Assembly: GCA_016787785.1 (NCBI GenBank)
Contig: JAEUTO010000014.1
Location: 62,001 to 126,000 of the forward strand
Origin: Bacteroidia bacterium
GTDB taxonomy: Bacteria > Bacteroidota > Bacteroidia > B-17B0 > Aurantibacillaceae
Length of the DNA: 64,000 nt
Direction: 5' to 3'
Shown here: positions 63,974-64,000 of the stretch, piece after piece
Layout of the letters: every line of letters starts with the position of its first letter
Numbering within the stretch: the stretch's first letter is position 1
Notes under the pieces: model-generated
What the model saw: the letters and a program-made list of their open reading frames with translations, nothing else
Told to the model about the DNA's origin: nothing
Databases searched by the model: none
Made by a program: the position numbers and the translations under genes

Positions 63974-64000
63974 TTAAAATGGCAGATCATCATTATCACC
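63974..64000 (-). CDS. ssb: Single-stranded DNA-binding protein, last eight codons
   Basis: The minus strand at the right edge ends in GDNDDLPF followed by TAA. This matches the acidic C-terminal tip (DDDLPF) by which SSB binds its partner proteins. The rest of the gene is outside the window, so this rests on the tip alone. Confidence 0.75.
   Translation of the reverse strand, partial: GDNDDLPF

Overview
The window is AT-rich chromosomal DNA from a member of the Bacteroidota. The evidence is a PorX regulator of the type IX secretion system (T9SS), eight proteins ending in a T9SS sorting domain, a FecI/FecR-like sigma and anti-sigma pair beside a TonB-dependent receptor with an STN domain, matches to the Bacteroidota -7 promoter box (TAnnTTTG), and a general lack of Shine-Dalgarno sites. 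The exact genus cannot be read from the sequence. I see no rRNA, tRNA, CRISPR array, prophage or intact insertion sequence.

Layout. 1-5.4 kb: dipeptidyl-peptidase III (cut by the left edge) and an HD phosphohydrolase on the minus strand, diverging from porX, tsaE and an outer-membrane protein gene. 5.4-10.8 kb: a SiaC-like phosphoprotein gene, then an envelope operon read leftwards (Gfo/Idh oxidoreductase, lipoprotein, initiating sugar transferase, UbiA-type prenyltransferase, SanA/YdcF protein). 10.9-19.3 kb: pcm, a surface barrel gene, two T9SS adhesin-like genes whose 3' ends are near copies, sodA and a third T9SS cargo gene, several closed by strong hairpin terminators. 19.3-26.5 kb: alaS-proC on the minus strand, diverging from an M23 peptidase, an amino-acid permease and a serine hydrolase whose true start is hidden. 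26.6-32.7 kb: a repeat-rich HisKA-only protein, an exported methyltransferase-TPR protein, and the sigma/anti-sigma/TonB receptor locus. 32.8-40.6 kb: an outer-membrane protein and four consecutive T9SS beta-propeller cargo genes. 41-46.9 kb: a response regulator, a CheB-CheR-PAS-histidine kinase and a second histidine kinase in one operon. 47-51.1 kb: a possible caspase-fold protein, a gene split by an in-frame TAG, a YdeI-like protein, a small membrane protein and an M19 dipeptidase. 51.3-54.5 kb: a TPR-SpoIIE phosphatase, a Tat-signal remnant and a class A2-type beta-lactamase. 54.5-61.4 kb: a T9SS cargo gene and a run of small exported or membrane proteins of unknown role. 61.4-64 kb: a cystathionine beta-synthase-like enzyme, a type I asparaginase and the last codons of ssb.

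How the genes relate. Two themes stand out. The first is surface display: PorX, eight T9SS clients, a sugar transferase that starts envelope glycan synthesis, and a TonB receptor under its own sigma factor. The second is signalling: three sensor proteins share a 21-residue coiled-coil repeat (1 degenerate + 5, 10, and 2 copies), one of them fused to CheB and CheR with no chemoreceptor in sight, and a SiaC-like protein and a SpoIIE phosphatase lie 46 kb apart. The least explained items are the TAG-split gene, the caspase-like protein, the exported methyltransferase, the HisKA protein without an ATPase domain, and several intergenic palindromes and repeats.
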